From: Cytophagales bacterium | GTDB taxonomy: Bacteria > Bacteroidota > Bacteroidia > Cytophagales > Thermoflexibacteraceae | Length of the DNA: 64,000 nucleotides | Assembly: GCA_013299115.1 (NCBI GenBank) | Contig: JAAFKA010000010.1 | Location: forward strand, 62,001 to 126,000 | Direction: 5' to 3' | In this document: positions 9,643 to 18,482 of the stretch, piece by piece | How the letters are laid out: each line of letters begins with the position of its first letter | Position numbering within the stretch: the first letter of the stretch is position 1 | Notes under the pieces: model-generated | Seen by the model: the letters and a program-made list of their open reading frames with translations, nothing else | What the model was told of the DNA's origin: nothing | Databases searched by the model: none | Program-made: the position numbers and the translations under genes

Positions 9643-10923
9643 ATGTCAGACGTTGTATTAAAAGTAGAAAATTTATATAAAAGGTATCGGTTAGGCAATG
9701 TGGACAGACAGGCTTTTAAGGAGGATTTGATTAGTTTTTGGGCAAAACTCACAGGCAAACCAGACCCTTATGATACCTATATCACGTCTAACGAATTGGC
9801 TGCAGCCAAAGATGTAAACGAAATCAAGAGTCGTTATGTGTGGTCGTTGCAAGATATAAACTTTGAAGTGAAAAGAGGGGAAGTATTGGGTGTGATAGGC
9901 AAAAATGGTGCAGGTAAATCTACTTTGCTCAAAATCTTGTCTAAAACCACAGCCCCCACCAAAGGGCAGGTAAAAGTAAAGGGCAAAATAGCCAGTTTGT
10001 TGGAAGTGGGTACAGGTTTTCACCCTGAACTCACAGGGAGGGAAAATATTTATATGAATGGGGCAATTTTGGGCATGACTCGCCACGAAATTACAGCCAA
10101 ATTAGACGAAATTGTAGCTTTTGCGGGTATAGAAGCCTATATAGATACGCCTGTAAAAAGATACAGTTCGGGTATGTATGTGCGGTTGGCTTTTGCAGTG
10201 GCTGCTCACTTAGAGCCAGATATTTTGATAGTAGATGAGGTATTGGCAGTAGGCGATGCAGAGTTTCAGAAAAAGTGTATTGGCAAAATGAAAGATGTAT
10301 CGGCAGGGCAAGGAAGGACGGTGTTGTTTGTGAGTCATAATATGACGGCAGTTAAAAGTCTTTGCTCGCAGGCTTTGTATTTGAAGAGTGGAAATTTGAT
10401 AGGGCAGGGGCATACGCAAGAGATTATTAATACTTACTTAGACAATTATAGCAACAATATTACCCTGTTGGAGTGGAGTAGTCCTGAACAAGCTATTGGA
10501 AATGACAAAGTAAAAATAAAAAAATTTGAGATTATCAGTAAGATAGGCAATAGCAGTATTATAGATGTAAATACACCTATAGAAATCTGTTATGAATTTT
10601 GGAGCAACATCACAAGTGGTAAAACCAATTTGAGTATGCACCTTTTCAGCACCACAGACGAACATATTTTTAATATAGGCACAGATGCCAAGGAAATTGG
10701 TCAAGGTTTATTTCGTGGTGTTTGCAATATTCCCCCCAATTTATTAAATGATGGCACTTATTATTTACAGATGATGATTGTAAATGATTCAACTGTAATT
10801 TATGATATGCCTAAGCATTTATATTTTGAGGTTGTAGAAAACAGAGAAAATTCAGCGTGGTATGGCAAATGGGCAGGTGCTGTACGTCCCACTTTTATTC
10901 CGTTCTCCTTAGAAAAAATTTAA
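9643..10923 (+). CDS. Polysaccharide ABC transporter ATP-binding protein, Wzt/TagH-like
   Basis: The 426-residue protein has Walker A GKNGAGKST (residues 86-94), Q-loop region LLEVGTGFHPELTGRENIY, signature YSSGMYVRLAFA (about 174-185) and Walker B ILIVDEV (194-200). The 'LEVGTGFHPELTGREN' block is characteristic of the O-antigen/teichoic-acid exporter subfamily. Residues about 265-420 form an extra C-terminal domain like Wzt_C, which binds the terminal modification of the glycan. No partner membrane subunit (Wzm) is visible upstream, where the AlbA_2 genes lie, or downstream. It leads a plus-strand run of closely spaced glycan genes. Confidence 0.93.
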   Translation: MSDVVLKVENLYKRYRLGNVDRQAFKEDLISFWAKLTGKPDPYDTYITSNELAAAKDVNEIKSRYVWSLQDINFEVKRGEVLGVIGKNGAGKSTLLKILSKTTAPTKGQVKVKGKIASLLEVGTGFHPELTGRENIYMNGAILGMTRHEITAKLDEIVAFAGIEAYIDTPVKRYSSGMYVRLAFAVAAHLEPDILIVDEVLAVGDAEFQKKCIGKMKDVSAGQGRTVLFVSHNMTAVKSLCSQALYLKSGNLIGQGHTQEIINTYLDNYSNNITLLEWSSPEQAIGNDKVKIKKFEIISKIGNSSIIDVNTPIEICYEFWSNITSGKTNLSMHLFSTTDEHIFNIGTDAKEIGQGLFRGVCNIPPNLLNDGTYYLQMMIVNDSTVIYDMPKHLYFEVVENRENSAWYGKWAGAVRPTFIPFSLEKI

Positions 10924-10932
10924 TGATACCAA

Positions 10933-12003
10933 ATGATTAATGTAACCAAAACTTACCTGCCTTCTTTGGCTGACTATCAATCCTATTTGGAAAAAATATG
11001 GGCAGATGGACAAATTACCAATCGGGGCAATTTGGTAAAAGAGCTGGAGCAAGAACTCAAAAAGTATTTGGGAGTTTCTGAACTTCTCTTTGTTACCAAC
11101 GGTATGTTGGCTTTGCAGTTGGCTATCAAAGCCCTTGACCTCAAAGGAGAAATTATAACCACACCGTTTTCCTATGTAGCCACAACAACTGCTATTCTTT
11201 GGGAACATTGCGAGCCTGTTTTTGTGGATATTAATACCCAAAATTTTTGCATAGATGCCAATAAAATAGAAGAAAAAATTACTTCCAAAACATCTGCTAT
11301 TTTGGCTACCCATGTCTATGGCTATCCTTGCGAAGTGGAGAAAATACAAGCTATTGCAGACAAATATCACTTGAAAGTAATTTATGACGCAGCCCATTGT
11401 TTTGGCGTGCAATACAAAGGACAATCTCTGTTGAACTATGGAGATATGGCTATTCTTAGTTTTCATGCTACCAAATTGTTTCATACCATAGAAGGTGGTG
11501 CAGTGGTTTGCAAAGACAAAGCATTGATTAAAAAAGTACAGTTGCTGCATCAATTTGGACATATTGGCGATGAACATTACATCGTAGGCACTAATGCAAA
11601 AGCAAGTGAAATACAGGCAGCTATGGGGCTTTGCGTGTTGCCTAAAATCTCCGAAATTATACAGCGAAGAAAAGAAATTTACTTTCAGTACAAAGAACTG
11701 TTAAAACCTTTATCTTTGCAATATCCTAAAACTGAGGAAGATTTTAAATATAATTATGCGTATTTTCCTGTTGTTTTCGATAAAGAAGAAACAATGTTGA
11801 AGGTAAAAGAAACCTTAGCTTTGCACCAAATCAATGCCCGACGTTATTTTTATCCTTCGCTGAACACACTCAATTATTTGCCAACTTCCTATGCTTGCCC
11901 TGTTTCGGAGGATATATCTCGGAGGGTGTTGTGTTTGCCGTTTTATGATAGTTTGCAAATAGACGAAGTGGAAAAGATTGCTGAATTAGTTAAATCGCAA
12001 TAA
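10933..12003 (+). CDS. DegT/DnrJ/EryC1-family sugar aminotransferase
   Basis: The 356-residue protein carries family signatures: ITNRGNLVKELE at the N-terminus, FVTNGMLALQLAIKAL, TTPFSYVATTTAI, YDAAHCFG (Asp152 for the PLP nitrogen) and SFHATKLFHTIEGGA with the PLP lysine at 181. These enzymes transaminate nucleotide-linked keto-sugars, so the pathway very likely makes an amino-deoxysugar for the exported glycan. It most resembles the VioA/FdtB-like branch, but the exact substrate cannot be assigned. It starts 9 nt after the ABC ATPase and its stop overlaps the next start (TAATG). Confidence 0.92.
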   Translation: MINVTKTYLPSLADYQSYLEKIWADGQITNRGNLVKELEQELKKYLGVSELLFVTNGMLALQLAIKALDLKGEIITTPFSYVATTTAILWEHCEPVFVDINTQNFCIDANKIEEKITSKTSAILATHVYGYPCEVEKIQAIADKYHLKVIYDAAHCFGVQYKGQSLLNYGDMAILSFHATKLFHTIEGGAVVCKDKALIKKVQLLHQFGHIGDEHYIVGTNAKASEIQAAMGLCVLPKISEIIQRRKEIYFQYKELLKPLSLQYPKTEEDFKYNYAYFPVVFDKEETMLKVKETLALHQINARRYFYPSLNTLNYLPTSYACPVSEDISRRVLCLPFYDSLQIDEVEKIAELVKSQ

Positions 12004-13136
12004 TGATGAAACAAATAATTACTTTCGTTCTATCAAAAGTAAAAAATAACAATGCAATAAAGTTATTGTTGTTTGTTATCTATGTTTTTTTGATTGCTGA
12101 AATACTAAGTTATGTTAGTTATTTATATGTTGTACCAGCTAACTTGAAAGAACCAGCTAAATATGTATTAGGATTTAGACAAGACCGCAGTGATGAGGTT
12201 ACGTCTATCATAGATGATTTATGGACAAACTACCAATTAAATTCCCTTTCTTTGCGAGGTAATGAACATGGTTGGCGGTATGGTGGAGGTAATAAAAAAA
12301 AGAAAATAAGAATTGCTTGTTTAGGTGGCTCTACTACCTACAGTGACCCTGTACCCACAGGAGATTTGTCTTACCCTGCTCAGTTAGAAAAATATTTACA
12401 ACAAAAAGGCTTAGATGTAGAAGTTGTTAATTGTGGAATGCCCTATTATTCTTCTGCTGAGGTTTTGGCAAATTATTGCTTTAAAGGCGTCTATCTCAAT
12501 GCAGATATTGTGATAATTATGACAGGTTTGAATGATACAGAACCACTTATTTCTCCTTTTGAATATAAAAATGACTATTCACATTGGCGTAGAGCAAACT
12601 CGCAAATAGGCAAAGATGTATTATTCAAAAGGTTGTGGAAATTAAAATCTTGGACTATACGTCTGACATCTTTGTTATTAATAAAACCAGGACAGGGAGA
12701 AGAGGCATTAAATCAGGTATCAACGATTTATGAAGCTGCTGAAAGTAAAGATGAAAGCTATAAAAAAAGGTATCCGATTACTTTGTCTCAAAATTTATCT
12801 TCTCTCATAGGTATAATAAAGAATGCCAAAGCACAGCCTATTTTAGTGATTGATAATTATGTTCTTACTCGTAATGCAACACTTTATCCTAAATATAGTG
12901 AAATGGGGTATCCAGAGTTTAAACTGGATTGGTCTTATAAAAAGTGTATGGCTGTTGTAGATTCAGTGGGCAAAGCCTCTAATCTTCTCGTAATTCCGTT
13001 TAACAAATTTGAGCCAAGTAAAAAGGAGTTTTGGACAGATCATTGCCATTTGAATACAGAGGGAACACAAGAACAGGCTGTATTTATTGGAAATTTCATT
13101 TTAAATGATTCTATTTGTCTAAGTAAATTGAAATAA
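12003..13136 (+). CDS. Membrane-anchored SGNH/GDSL hydrolase
   Basis: The 377-residue protein has a single N-terminal membrane helix (about 19-45) and an SGNH core. Block I is LGGSTTYSD with Ser110, the Asn block is MTGLNDTE, and the C-terminal catalytic block is WTDHCHLNTEGT with Asp and His. In polysaccharide loci such enzymes are typically O-acetyl esterases or acyltransferase partners acting in the periplasm. The start overlaps the stop of the aminotransferase by one base; ATG codons at 12003 and 12006 are both possible. The next gene begins 2 nt after its stop. Confidence 0.85.
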   Translation: MMKQIITFVLSKVKNNNAIKLLLFVIYVFLIAEILSYVSYLYVVPANLKEPAKYVLGFRQDRSDEVTSIIDDLWTNYQLNSLSLRGNEHGWRYGGGNKKKKIRIACLGGSTTYSDPVPTGDLSYPAQLEKYLQQKGLDVEVVNCGMPYYSSAEVLANYCFKGVYLNADIVIIMTGLNDTEPLISPFEYKNDYSHWRRANSQIGKDVLFKRLWKLKSWTIRLTSLLLIKPGQGEEALNQVSTIYEAAESKDESYKKRYPITLSQNLSSLIGIIKNAKAQPILVIDNYVLTRNATLYPKYSEMGYPEFKLDWSYKKCMAVVDSVGKASNLLVIPFNKFEPSKKEFWTDHCHLNTEGTQEQAVFIGNFILNDSICLSKLK

Positions 13137-13138
13137 TT

Positions 13139-13843
13139 ATGAGATTAGCTATTATGCAACCTTATTTTATGCCTTACATTGGATATTTTCAATTAATCCA
13201 AGCAGTAGATAAGTTTGTTGTTTATGATAATATACAGTTTACAAAAAAAGGTTGGATAAATCGCAACAGGATTCTTGTCAATGGCAAAGATGAATATATA
13301 ACTTTGCCTCTGAAAAAAGACTCTGATTATTTGGACATTAACCAACGCAACCTGGCAGAAAGTTTTAGTGAGGATAGGAGTAAAATTTTACGTAAAATTT
13401 CTGAATCTTATAAAAAAGCCCCGTTTTTCAAAGAAACAAGTTTAGTAATAGAAAAATTATTTGCTTTTAGTGGGTCTAATTTATTTGACTTTATTCATCA
13501 TTCTATTCATATTTTATGTACTACACTTCAAATAGCTACCCCAATAATTGTTTCCTCTACCCTAACAATAGACCATACATTGAAAGCTGAGAATAAAGTT
13601 TTAGCTATTTGTAAGCAAATGGGAGCTACACATTACATCAATCCTATTGGTGGGGTCAATCTGTATGATAAAGATTTTTTTGCCTTGTCTTCAATAAAAT
13701 TAAATTTTTTGCAAACAAAAGAAATTAATTACCCACAACTTAAAGGACATTCATTTGTTCCGTTTCTCTCTATTATTGATGTCTTGATGTTTAATTCTAT
13801 TGAAACCATCAGTAATTACTTAAAAGAATTCGATTTAAAATAA
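13139..13843 (+). CDS. WbqC-like family protein
   Basis: The 234-residue protein opens with MRLAIMQPYFMPYIGYFQLI and continues with DKFVVYDNIQFTKKGWINRN and ITLPLKK, the hallmarks of the WbqC-like family found in O-antigen clusters. Also present is THYINPIGGVNLYD. The family is linked genetically to dideoxy-amino-sugar biosynthesis; its reaction is not settled, and it is often suggested to modify the amino-sugar made by the neighbouring aminotransferase. Gaps of 2 and 5 nt to its neighbours indicate one operon. Confidence 0.9.
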   Translation: MRLAIMQPYFMPYIGYFQLIQAVDKFVVYDNIQFTKKGWINRNRILVNGKDEYITLPLKKDSDYLDINQRNLAESFSEDRSKILRKISESYKKAPFFKETSLVIEKLFAFSGSNLFDFIHHSIHILCTTLQIATPIIVSSTLTIDHTLKAENKVLAICKQMGATHYINPIGGVNLYDKDFFALSSIKLNFLQTKEINYPQLKGHSFVPFLSIIDVLMFNSIETISNYLKEFDLK

Positions 13844-13848
13844 TAGTT

Positions 13849-14811
13849 ATGTTACATTGGCAAAAACTTGGGAAAATATTTGACCCACAAGATTGGCAAA
13901 CGCCGTCATGGATGCATTCATTTGCACAAGCTCCTTGCGTAATTCCTTATGATAATTTTTTGAGAGTTTATTTTTCTTGCCGCCCTGCGCCTGACAGTAA
14001 AGGTTCTTATGTTAGTTATTGTGGTTTCATAGAAATAGACAACGACAATTTTTTTAATATTCGTAGAATTAGCCAAAAGCCTCTATTAGAATTAGGAGGT
14101 TTAGGAATGTTTGATGAGTTTGGTACCTACCCTATTTCTGTGTTGCATTTGAAAAACAGTTATGTAGCTTACTACGCAGGATGGACACGTTGTGAGTCAG
14201 TACCTTTTAATGTAGCAATAGGGAGAGCAGAGAGTCTGAATGGAGAAACTTTTACAAAGACAGGAAAAGGTCCTGTTTTATCTTATTCTGTTGATGAGCC
14301 TTTTGTGATAAGTGGTCCCAAAATTAGAAAATTTGCAGACAAGTGGTATTTATTTTATATAAGTGGAACAAAGTGGGTTTTGGACAAAAATAAACCTGAA
14401 CCTGTTTATAAAATTAGATTAGCTGTTTCTGATGATGGACTGACGTGGCACAAAGTCAATAAAGACCTAATAGAAAGTAGGATTGAGGCAGATGAAGCAC
14501 AGGCAAGTCCCGATGTTTTTTTTTACAATGGGAAATATCATATGTTTTTTTGCTATCGATATTCTACCAATTATAGAAATTCAAACTTTGGGTATCGTAT
14601 AGGTTATGCATGGTCTGAGGATATGCTTACATGGCATAGAAACGACAGTAAAGTAGGATTGACTATTTCAGAAACAGGCTGGGACTCTGAAATGATAAGC
14701 TACCCACATATTTTTGAGTTAAATAATAAATTGTATATGATGTATTTGGGAAATGGCGTAGGAAAAACAGGTTTTGGTATTGCTGAACTATTAAATAAAG
14801 AACAACTATGA
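13849..14811 (+). CDS. Beta-propeller glycosidase-like protein (copy 1)
   Basis: The 320-residue cytoplasmic protein lacks a signal peptide. Repeated motifs (RVYFSCRPAP, YVAYYAGWTR, WYLFYISGTKW, YHMFFCYRYST, LYMMYLGNGVG) are spaced like the blades of a five-bladed GH43/GH32-type propeller. Acidic residues at blade starts (DEFGTYPI, DEAQASPDVF, DSEMISYPHIF) could be catalytic or binding residues. The true enzyme class is unknown; proteins like this recur in glycan clusters and are often annotated only as arabinanase/levansucrase-like. A paralogue follows with a 4-nt ATGA overlap, so the two are translationally coupled. Confidence 0.75.
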   Translation: MLHWQKLGKIFDPQDWQTPSWMHSFAQAPCVIPYDNFLRVYFSCRPAPDSKGSYVSYCGFIEIDNDNFFNIRRISQKPLLELGGLGMFDEFGTYPISVLHLKNSYVAYYAGWTRCESVPFNVAIGRAESLNGETFTKTGKGPVLSYSVDEPFVISGPKIRKFADKWYLFYISGTKWVLDKNKPEPVYKIRLAVSDDGLTWHKVNKDLIESRIEADEAQASPDVFFYNGKYHMFFCYRYSTNYRNSNFGYRIGYAWSEDMLTWHRNDSKVGLTISETGWDSEMISYPHIFELNNKLYMMYLGNGVGKTGFGIAELLNKEQL

Positions 14812-15755
14812 AATGGAATAGCAAAGGACTTATCTTTGATTTAAAGAGTAAACAATTATCTTTTTTATCATTTGCTCAGTCGCCGCAAACCTTAGTTTTA
14901 AAAGACCGTCTAAGAGTCTTCTTTTCTACAAGAAAAAAAGAGGAGAATGGCAAGTACGTAAGCCATATCGCATACGTGGATTATGATGAAGACTGGAATA
15001 TTATAGCCTTATGCACAGAAGGTATTATTCGATTGGGCAACTTAGGCGAATTTGACGAACACGGTATATTCCCAATCAATCCCTTGAAAGTAGGCGACGA
15101 AGTATGGGCTTATACCACAGGTTGGAGCAGGCGGGTTAGTGTTTCGGTTGAAACAGCAATAGGATTAGCAAAGAGTACAAACGAAGGACATACGTTTACC
15201 AAAATCGGAGCTGGAGGTCCCCTCGTAGCCAATAACCTACATGAACCTTTATTAGTTGGCGATGCCTTTGTAAAAAATTTCCATAATCAATTTTATATGT
15301 GGTATATCTATGGCACACACTGGTTGGTAGCCACAGATACAGAGCCTGAAGCAAGAATTTACAAAATAGCACAAGCAACATCTTCAGATGGCGTAGTATG
15401 GCAGAGAGATAGCCGTTGTATTATTGCCGATAGTATTCCAAATGAATGCCAGGCTTTACCCACTGTTATAGCACACAAAGGTACTTTTCATTTGTTTTTT
15501 TGTTTCAGACACCCTACAGATTTTCGTAAAAACCCACTTAGAGGTTATCAAATTGGTTATGCTTTTTCCAATGACCTATTGCATTGGACAAGAGATGATA
15601 CTAAACTTGCCCAACAAATGCTTATACAAGAGTGGTGCATGGATATGCGTTGTTATCCTCATATTTTTGAGTGGCAAGGCAAAATTTGGCTACTCTACAA
15701 CGGCAACGAATTTGGCAAGTATGGTTTTGGATTAGCTGAATTAGAATCTTTTTAA
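14808..15755 (+). CDS. Beta-propeller glycosidase-like protein (copy 2)
   Basis: This 315-residue paralogue of the preceding gene has aligned motifs: RVFFSTRKKE, EFDEHGIFPINPL, WAYTTGWSRR, FYMWYIYGTHW, FHLFFCFRHPTDF, MRCYPHIFEW and LLYNGNEFGKYGFGLAEL. It begins 4 nt inside copy 1 (ATGA). Both retain the DE(F/H)G, NECQALP/DEAQASP and YPHIF blocks, suggesting two active or partner subunits rather than one decaying copy. No signal peptide is seen, so they probably act in the cytoplasm on nucleotide- or lipid-linked sugars; this location-based reading is inference. Confidence 0.75.
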   Translation: MKWNSKGLIFDLKSKQLSFLSFAQSPQTLVLKDRLRVFFSTRKKEENGKYVSHIAYVDYDEDWNIIALCTEGIIRLGNLGEFDEHGIFPINPLKVGDEVWAYTTGWSRRVSVSVETAIGLAKSTNEGHTFTKIGAGGPLVANNLHEPLLVGDAFVKNFHNQFYMWYIYGTHWLVATDTEPEARIYKIAQATSSDGVVWQRDSRCIIADSIPNECQALPTVIAHKGTFHLFFCFRHPTDFRKNPLRGYQIGYAFSNDLLHWTRDDTKLAQQMLIQEWCMDMRCYPHIFEWQGKIWLLYNGNEFGKYGFGLAELESF

Positions 15756-15763
15756 ATAAAAGA

Positions 15764-16204
15764 ATGGAAATTATTTATAAATTAAACACTGCCACAACAG
15801 AGCATATAAACGAGCATCTGCAAAAATGCTCTATGCTATTTGTGCCTACTTTAGACACCACGGTAAATATCAATGAATATGCAAATAAAATAAGAAACCA
15901 TGCCCACACCTTTGAGGCATGGGTAGCTGAAGAGTTGATGGGGCTGAATGCAGCATATTTGAATCAAATAGAACAAAAAATTGGATTTATTACAAATGTT
16001 AGTGTAGATTTGCAACTACAAGGTTTGGGAGTTGGTAATCAATTACTAAAAAACTCTTGCCTTTATGCAAAAAACTTGGGATTTACACATATTAATTTGG
16101 AAGTTCACTCCTTAAATAAAAAAGCCTTTCATTTTTACCTAAAAAATGGCTTTACTGTCTTACATGAAAACAAAGAATATATTGTACTTCAAATCAAATT
16201 ATGA
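15764..16204 (+). CDS. GNAT-family N-acetyltransferase
   Basis: The 146-residue protein has the GNAT core. FITNVSVDLQLQGLGVGNQLLKNS carries the acetyl-CoA pyrophosphate-binding motif (Q/R-x-x-G-x-G/A type) and strand beta4. LGFTHINLEVHSLNKKAFHFYLKNGF is the C-terminal alpha4/beta6 signature seen in most GNATs. Within an amino-sugar cluster it probably N-acetylates the 4-amino-sugar made by the DegT-type aminotransferase; that substrate is inferred from position alone. It lies 8 nt after the previous stop and 6 nt before the next start. Confidence 0.85.
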   Translation: MEIIYKLNTATTEHINEHLQKCSMLFVPTLDTTVNINEYANKIRNHAHTFEAWVAEELMGLNAAYLNQIEQKIGFITNVSVDLQLQGLGVGNQLLKNSCLYAKNLGFTHINLEVHSLNKKAFHFYLKNGFTVLHENKEYIVLQIKL

Positions 16205-16210
16205 ATTAAG

Positions 16211-16951
16211 ATGACACAACGCAACTATAACCAAGAACTGAAAGACACCAAAGAGCATAAATATGCTTATAATTTTGATTTTGATGTCATGCACAAGTAT
16301 ATGTTGAAATCTTTTTTGCCCTTTTTCAAAGGAGGCAAAGCTTTAGAATTGGGAAGTTTTAAGGGAGATTTTACATGGCGTTTACTACCCTATTTTAGCG
16401 AAATTACTTGTGTAGAAGCCTCAACTGATGCAATAGAACAAGCAAAACATAGGTATCAACAGCAACCTATCTTATTTATTCAAAATATATTTGAAGAATT
16501 AGAACCTTCGCAAAAATATGATGCTATCTTTTTGATGCACACCTTAGAGCATTTGGACGACCCTGTATTGGTGCTTGCTAAAATTAAAAGTTGGCTTACA
16601 GATGCAGGAAAGTTATATTTGGTAGTGCCAAATGCCAACGCCCCATCGAGGCAAATAGCCGTCAAAATGGGTTTGATTTCGCATAATGCAGCCGTAACGC
16701 CAGCCGAAAAAGAACATGGGCATCAGATTACCTATACCTTAGACACCTTAGAAAGAGATGCCAGAAAAGCAGGGCTCAACGTAGTGTATAGAACAGGTAT
16801 TTTCTTTAAAGCCTTAGCAAATTTCCAATGGGACAGACTCTTAGAAACTGATATTATTTCTGAAGCCTACCTCGATGGTTGCTATGCTTTGGGGCAACAG
16901 TACCCAGATTTATGTTCAAGTATTTTTCTACTTTGTGATAATGGAAAATAA
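16211..16951 (+). CDS. Class I SAM-dependent methyltransferase
   Basis: The 246-residue protein has SAM-binding motif I KALELGSFKGDFTWRLL, an acidic residue after strand 2 (ITCVEAS) and motif IV/V DAIFLMHTLEHLDDPVLVL, with post-motif KLYLVVPNANAPSRQ. This is the Methyltransf_11/23 type common in glycan loci, where it methylates a sugar or lipid-linked intermediate. Its 3' end overlaps the following glycosyltransferase by 11 nt, implying coupled translation. Substrate unknown. Confidence 0.88.
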   Translation: MTQRNYNQELKDTKEHKYAYNFDFDVMHKYMLKSFLPFFKGGKALELGSFKGDFTWRLLPYFSEITCVEASTDAIEQAKHRYQQQPILFIQNIFEELEPSQKYDAIFLMHTLEHLDDPVLVLAKIKSWLTDAGKLYLVVPNANAPSRQIAVKMGLISHNAAVTPAEKEHGHQITYTLDTLERDARKAGLNVVYRTGIFFKALANFQWDRLLETDIISEAYLDGCYALGQQYPDLCSSIFLLCDNGK

Positions 16952-17828
16952 AGTGCCACTCGTAACTGTATGTTTGATAACATACAATCACGAAAAATAT
17001 ATTCGCCAGTGCATAGATAGTGTTTTAGCCCAAAAAACAAATTTTGAGTGGGATATTGTCATAGCTGAAGATTGTTCTCCCGATAATACACGAGCTATAT
17101 TGTTGGAGTATGCCCAGCAATATCCTCAAAAATTCCAACTAATTTTGCAAGAAAAGAATATAGGAGGAGGCGAAAATTATTTGCAACTTCTTCATACACC
17201 AAAAGGCAAATACATTGCCTATATAGAAGGAGATGATTATTGGACAGATGAAAATAAACTACAAAAACAAGCAGATTTTTTGGAGGCAAATCCTGAGTAT
17301 GCTATTTGTTCGCATAATGTAGAGGTAATTACTGAAATGGACGATGGTAGTTTCAAATCCACTGGTGAGTGGTTGGGAAAAGACCATAAGCCGCATTATA
17401 CTATCAAAGACCTTATTCAATATGGTTCTGGGGGTGCAAGTTGTTCACTGTTTTATAGAAGAACAGCCATTGAAGGGATTACTCCTTATTTACGTGCCTT
17501 AGCCTCTGGTGATGTAGCAACGCAAATCTATTGCACAAGGTTTGCCGATATGTTTTATATGCCCGAAGTCATGGGTGTATATAGACTCAATAGAACAGGT
17601 GTAGTTTCAAAACACAACTCAATCACTATCTACGATGACATGGGCGTAAAAAATTGGCAGCGTATTAACAAATATTTTAATTATCAATACCAATATGAAT
17701 TAGATTACAATTTATATCATTACTTTTACCCCAATTTAATGCAAGCCTATTGGCAACACAAACAAGTATTCAATTATTGGAAAATTCGTTTAAAGAAAAA
17801 AATTTTGCAACTAAAATACAATTTTTAA
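16941..17828 (+). CDS. Glycosyltransferase family 2
   Basis: The 296-residue protein is called from the ATG at 16941 (MENKVPLVTVCLITYNHEKY). A longer open frame from 16875 adds 22 residues that do not belong to the fold and overlaps the methyltransferase heavily. GT-A features are VTVCLITYNHEKYIRQCIDS, a nucleotide-binding acidic residue in IVIAEDCSPDN and the metal-binding YIAYIEGDDYW (GDD at about 97-99). It should transfer a sugar from a nucleotide donor at the inner membrane. The 6-nt gap to the next gene keeps it in the operon. Confidence 0.92.
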   Translation: MENKVPLVTVCLITYNHEKYIRQCIDSVLAQKTNFEWDIVIAEDCSPDNTRAILLEYAQQYPQKFQLILQEKNIGGGENYLQLLHTPKGKYIAYIEGDDYWTDENKLQKQADFLEANPEYAICSHNVEVITEMDDGSFKSTGEWLGKDHKPHYTIKDLIQYGSGGASCSLFYRRTAIEGITPYLRALASGDVATQIYCTRFADMFYMPEVMGVYRLNRTGVVSKHNSITIYDDMGVKNWQRINKYFNYQYQYELDYNLYHYFYPNLMQAYWQHKQVFNYWKIRLKKKILQLKYNF

Positions 17829-17834
17829 TTTTCT

Positions 17835-18449
17835 ATGACCATTCAAGATTATCTAAAAGCCTATTATTGGCAATATGTCAGACCAAATTTTGCACCTTCA
17901 AGTCCTGCTTACAAGCAACAAGAAATTATAAGATTGGCACAGCAAGCCCACATCAATACATTCATAGAAACAGGAACTTATCAAGGAGATACAACTGCAA
18001 TTTGTGCCTCTCATTTTGCACAACTAACTACCATAGAACTGAGCAAAGAACTGCACGCCGCAGCAGTAAAAAGATTTGCAGACCAGCCACATATTAAAGT
18101 TTTGCAGGGAGATAGTGCCTCTGTTATTGCAGAAACTCTTACTACGCTTAATGAGCCTGCCCTTTTTTGGTTAGATGCACACTATTCTATGGGACTTACG
18201 GCAAAAGCAGAAAAAAATACGCCAATCGTAGAGGAAGTTATCAGCATCTTGTCGCACAAGGTCAAAAATCATATCATTTTAATAGATGATGCTCGATGCT
18301 TTCACCCAAAATATCCAGACCAATTTATAGGAGAAGCAGCCAATTCTTTGAGGGGCTACCCTACCTTAACAGAATTGATACAACTCGTTAAGCAATACGG
18401 CAATTATCGGTGCTATATAGTAAACGATATTATTCGCATTCATCTTTAA
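17835..18449 (+). CDS. Class I SAM methyltransferase-like protein
   Basis: The 204-residue protein has INTFIETGTYQGDTTAICAS as motif I, then LTTIELSKELHAAA and IKVLQGDSASVI. PALFWLDAHYSMG resembles the Methyltransf_24/macrocin-type family with a DAHY block, and HIILIDDARCFHP follows. These enzymes usually O-methylate small substrates or glycans. It sits between a GT2 and a DUF268 protein in the same transcription unit. Substrate unknown. Confidence 0.82.
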   Translation: MTIQDYLKAYYWQYVRPNFAPSSPAYKQQEIIRLAQQAHINTFIETGTYQGDTTAICASHFAQLTTIELSKELHAAAVKRFADQPHIKVLQGDSASVIAETLTTLNEPALFWLDAHYSMGLTAKAEKNTPIVEEVISILSHKVKNHIILIDDARCFHPKYPDQFIGEAANSLRGYPTLTELIQLVKQYGNYRCYIVNDIIRIHL

Positions 18450-18482
18450 ACTATTATTCGAAACTTATTTATCTGATTTTTC

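Noticed and set aside
10909-11577. 222-codon open frame antisense to the sugar aminotransferase
   Set aside because: It is a shadow of a well-supported gene; its translation has no domain pattern and odd Cys/Phe-rich composition.
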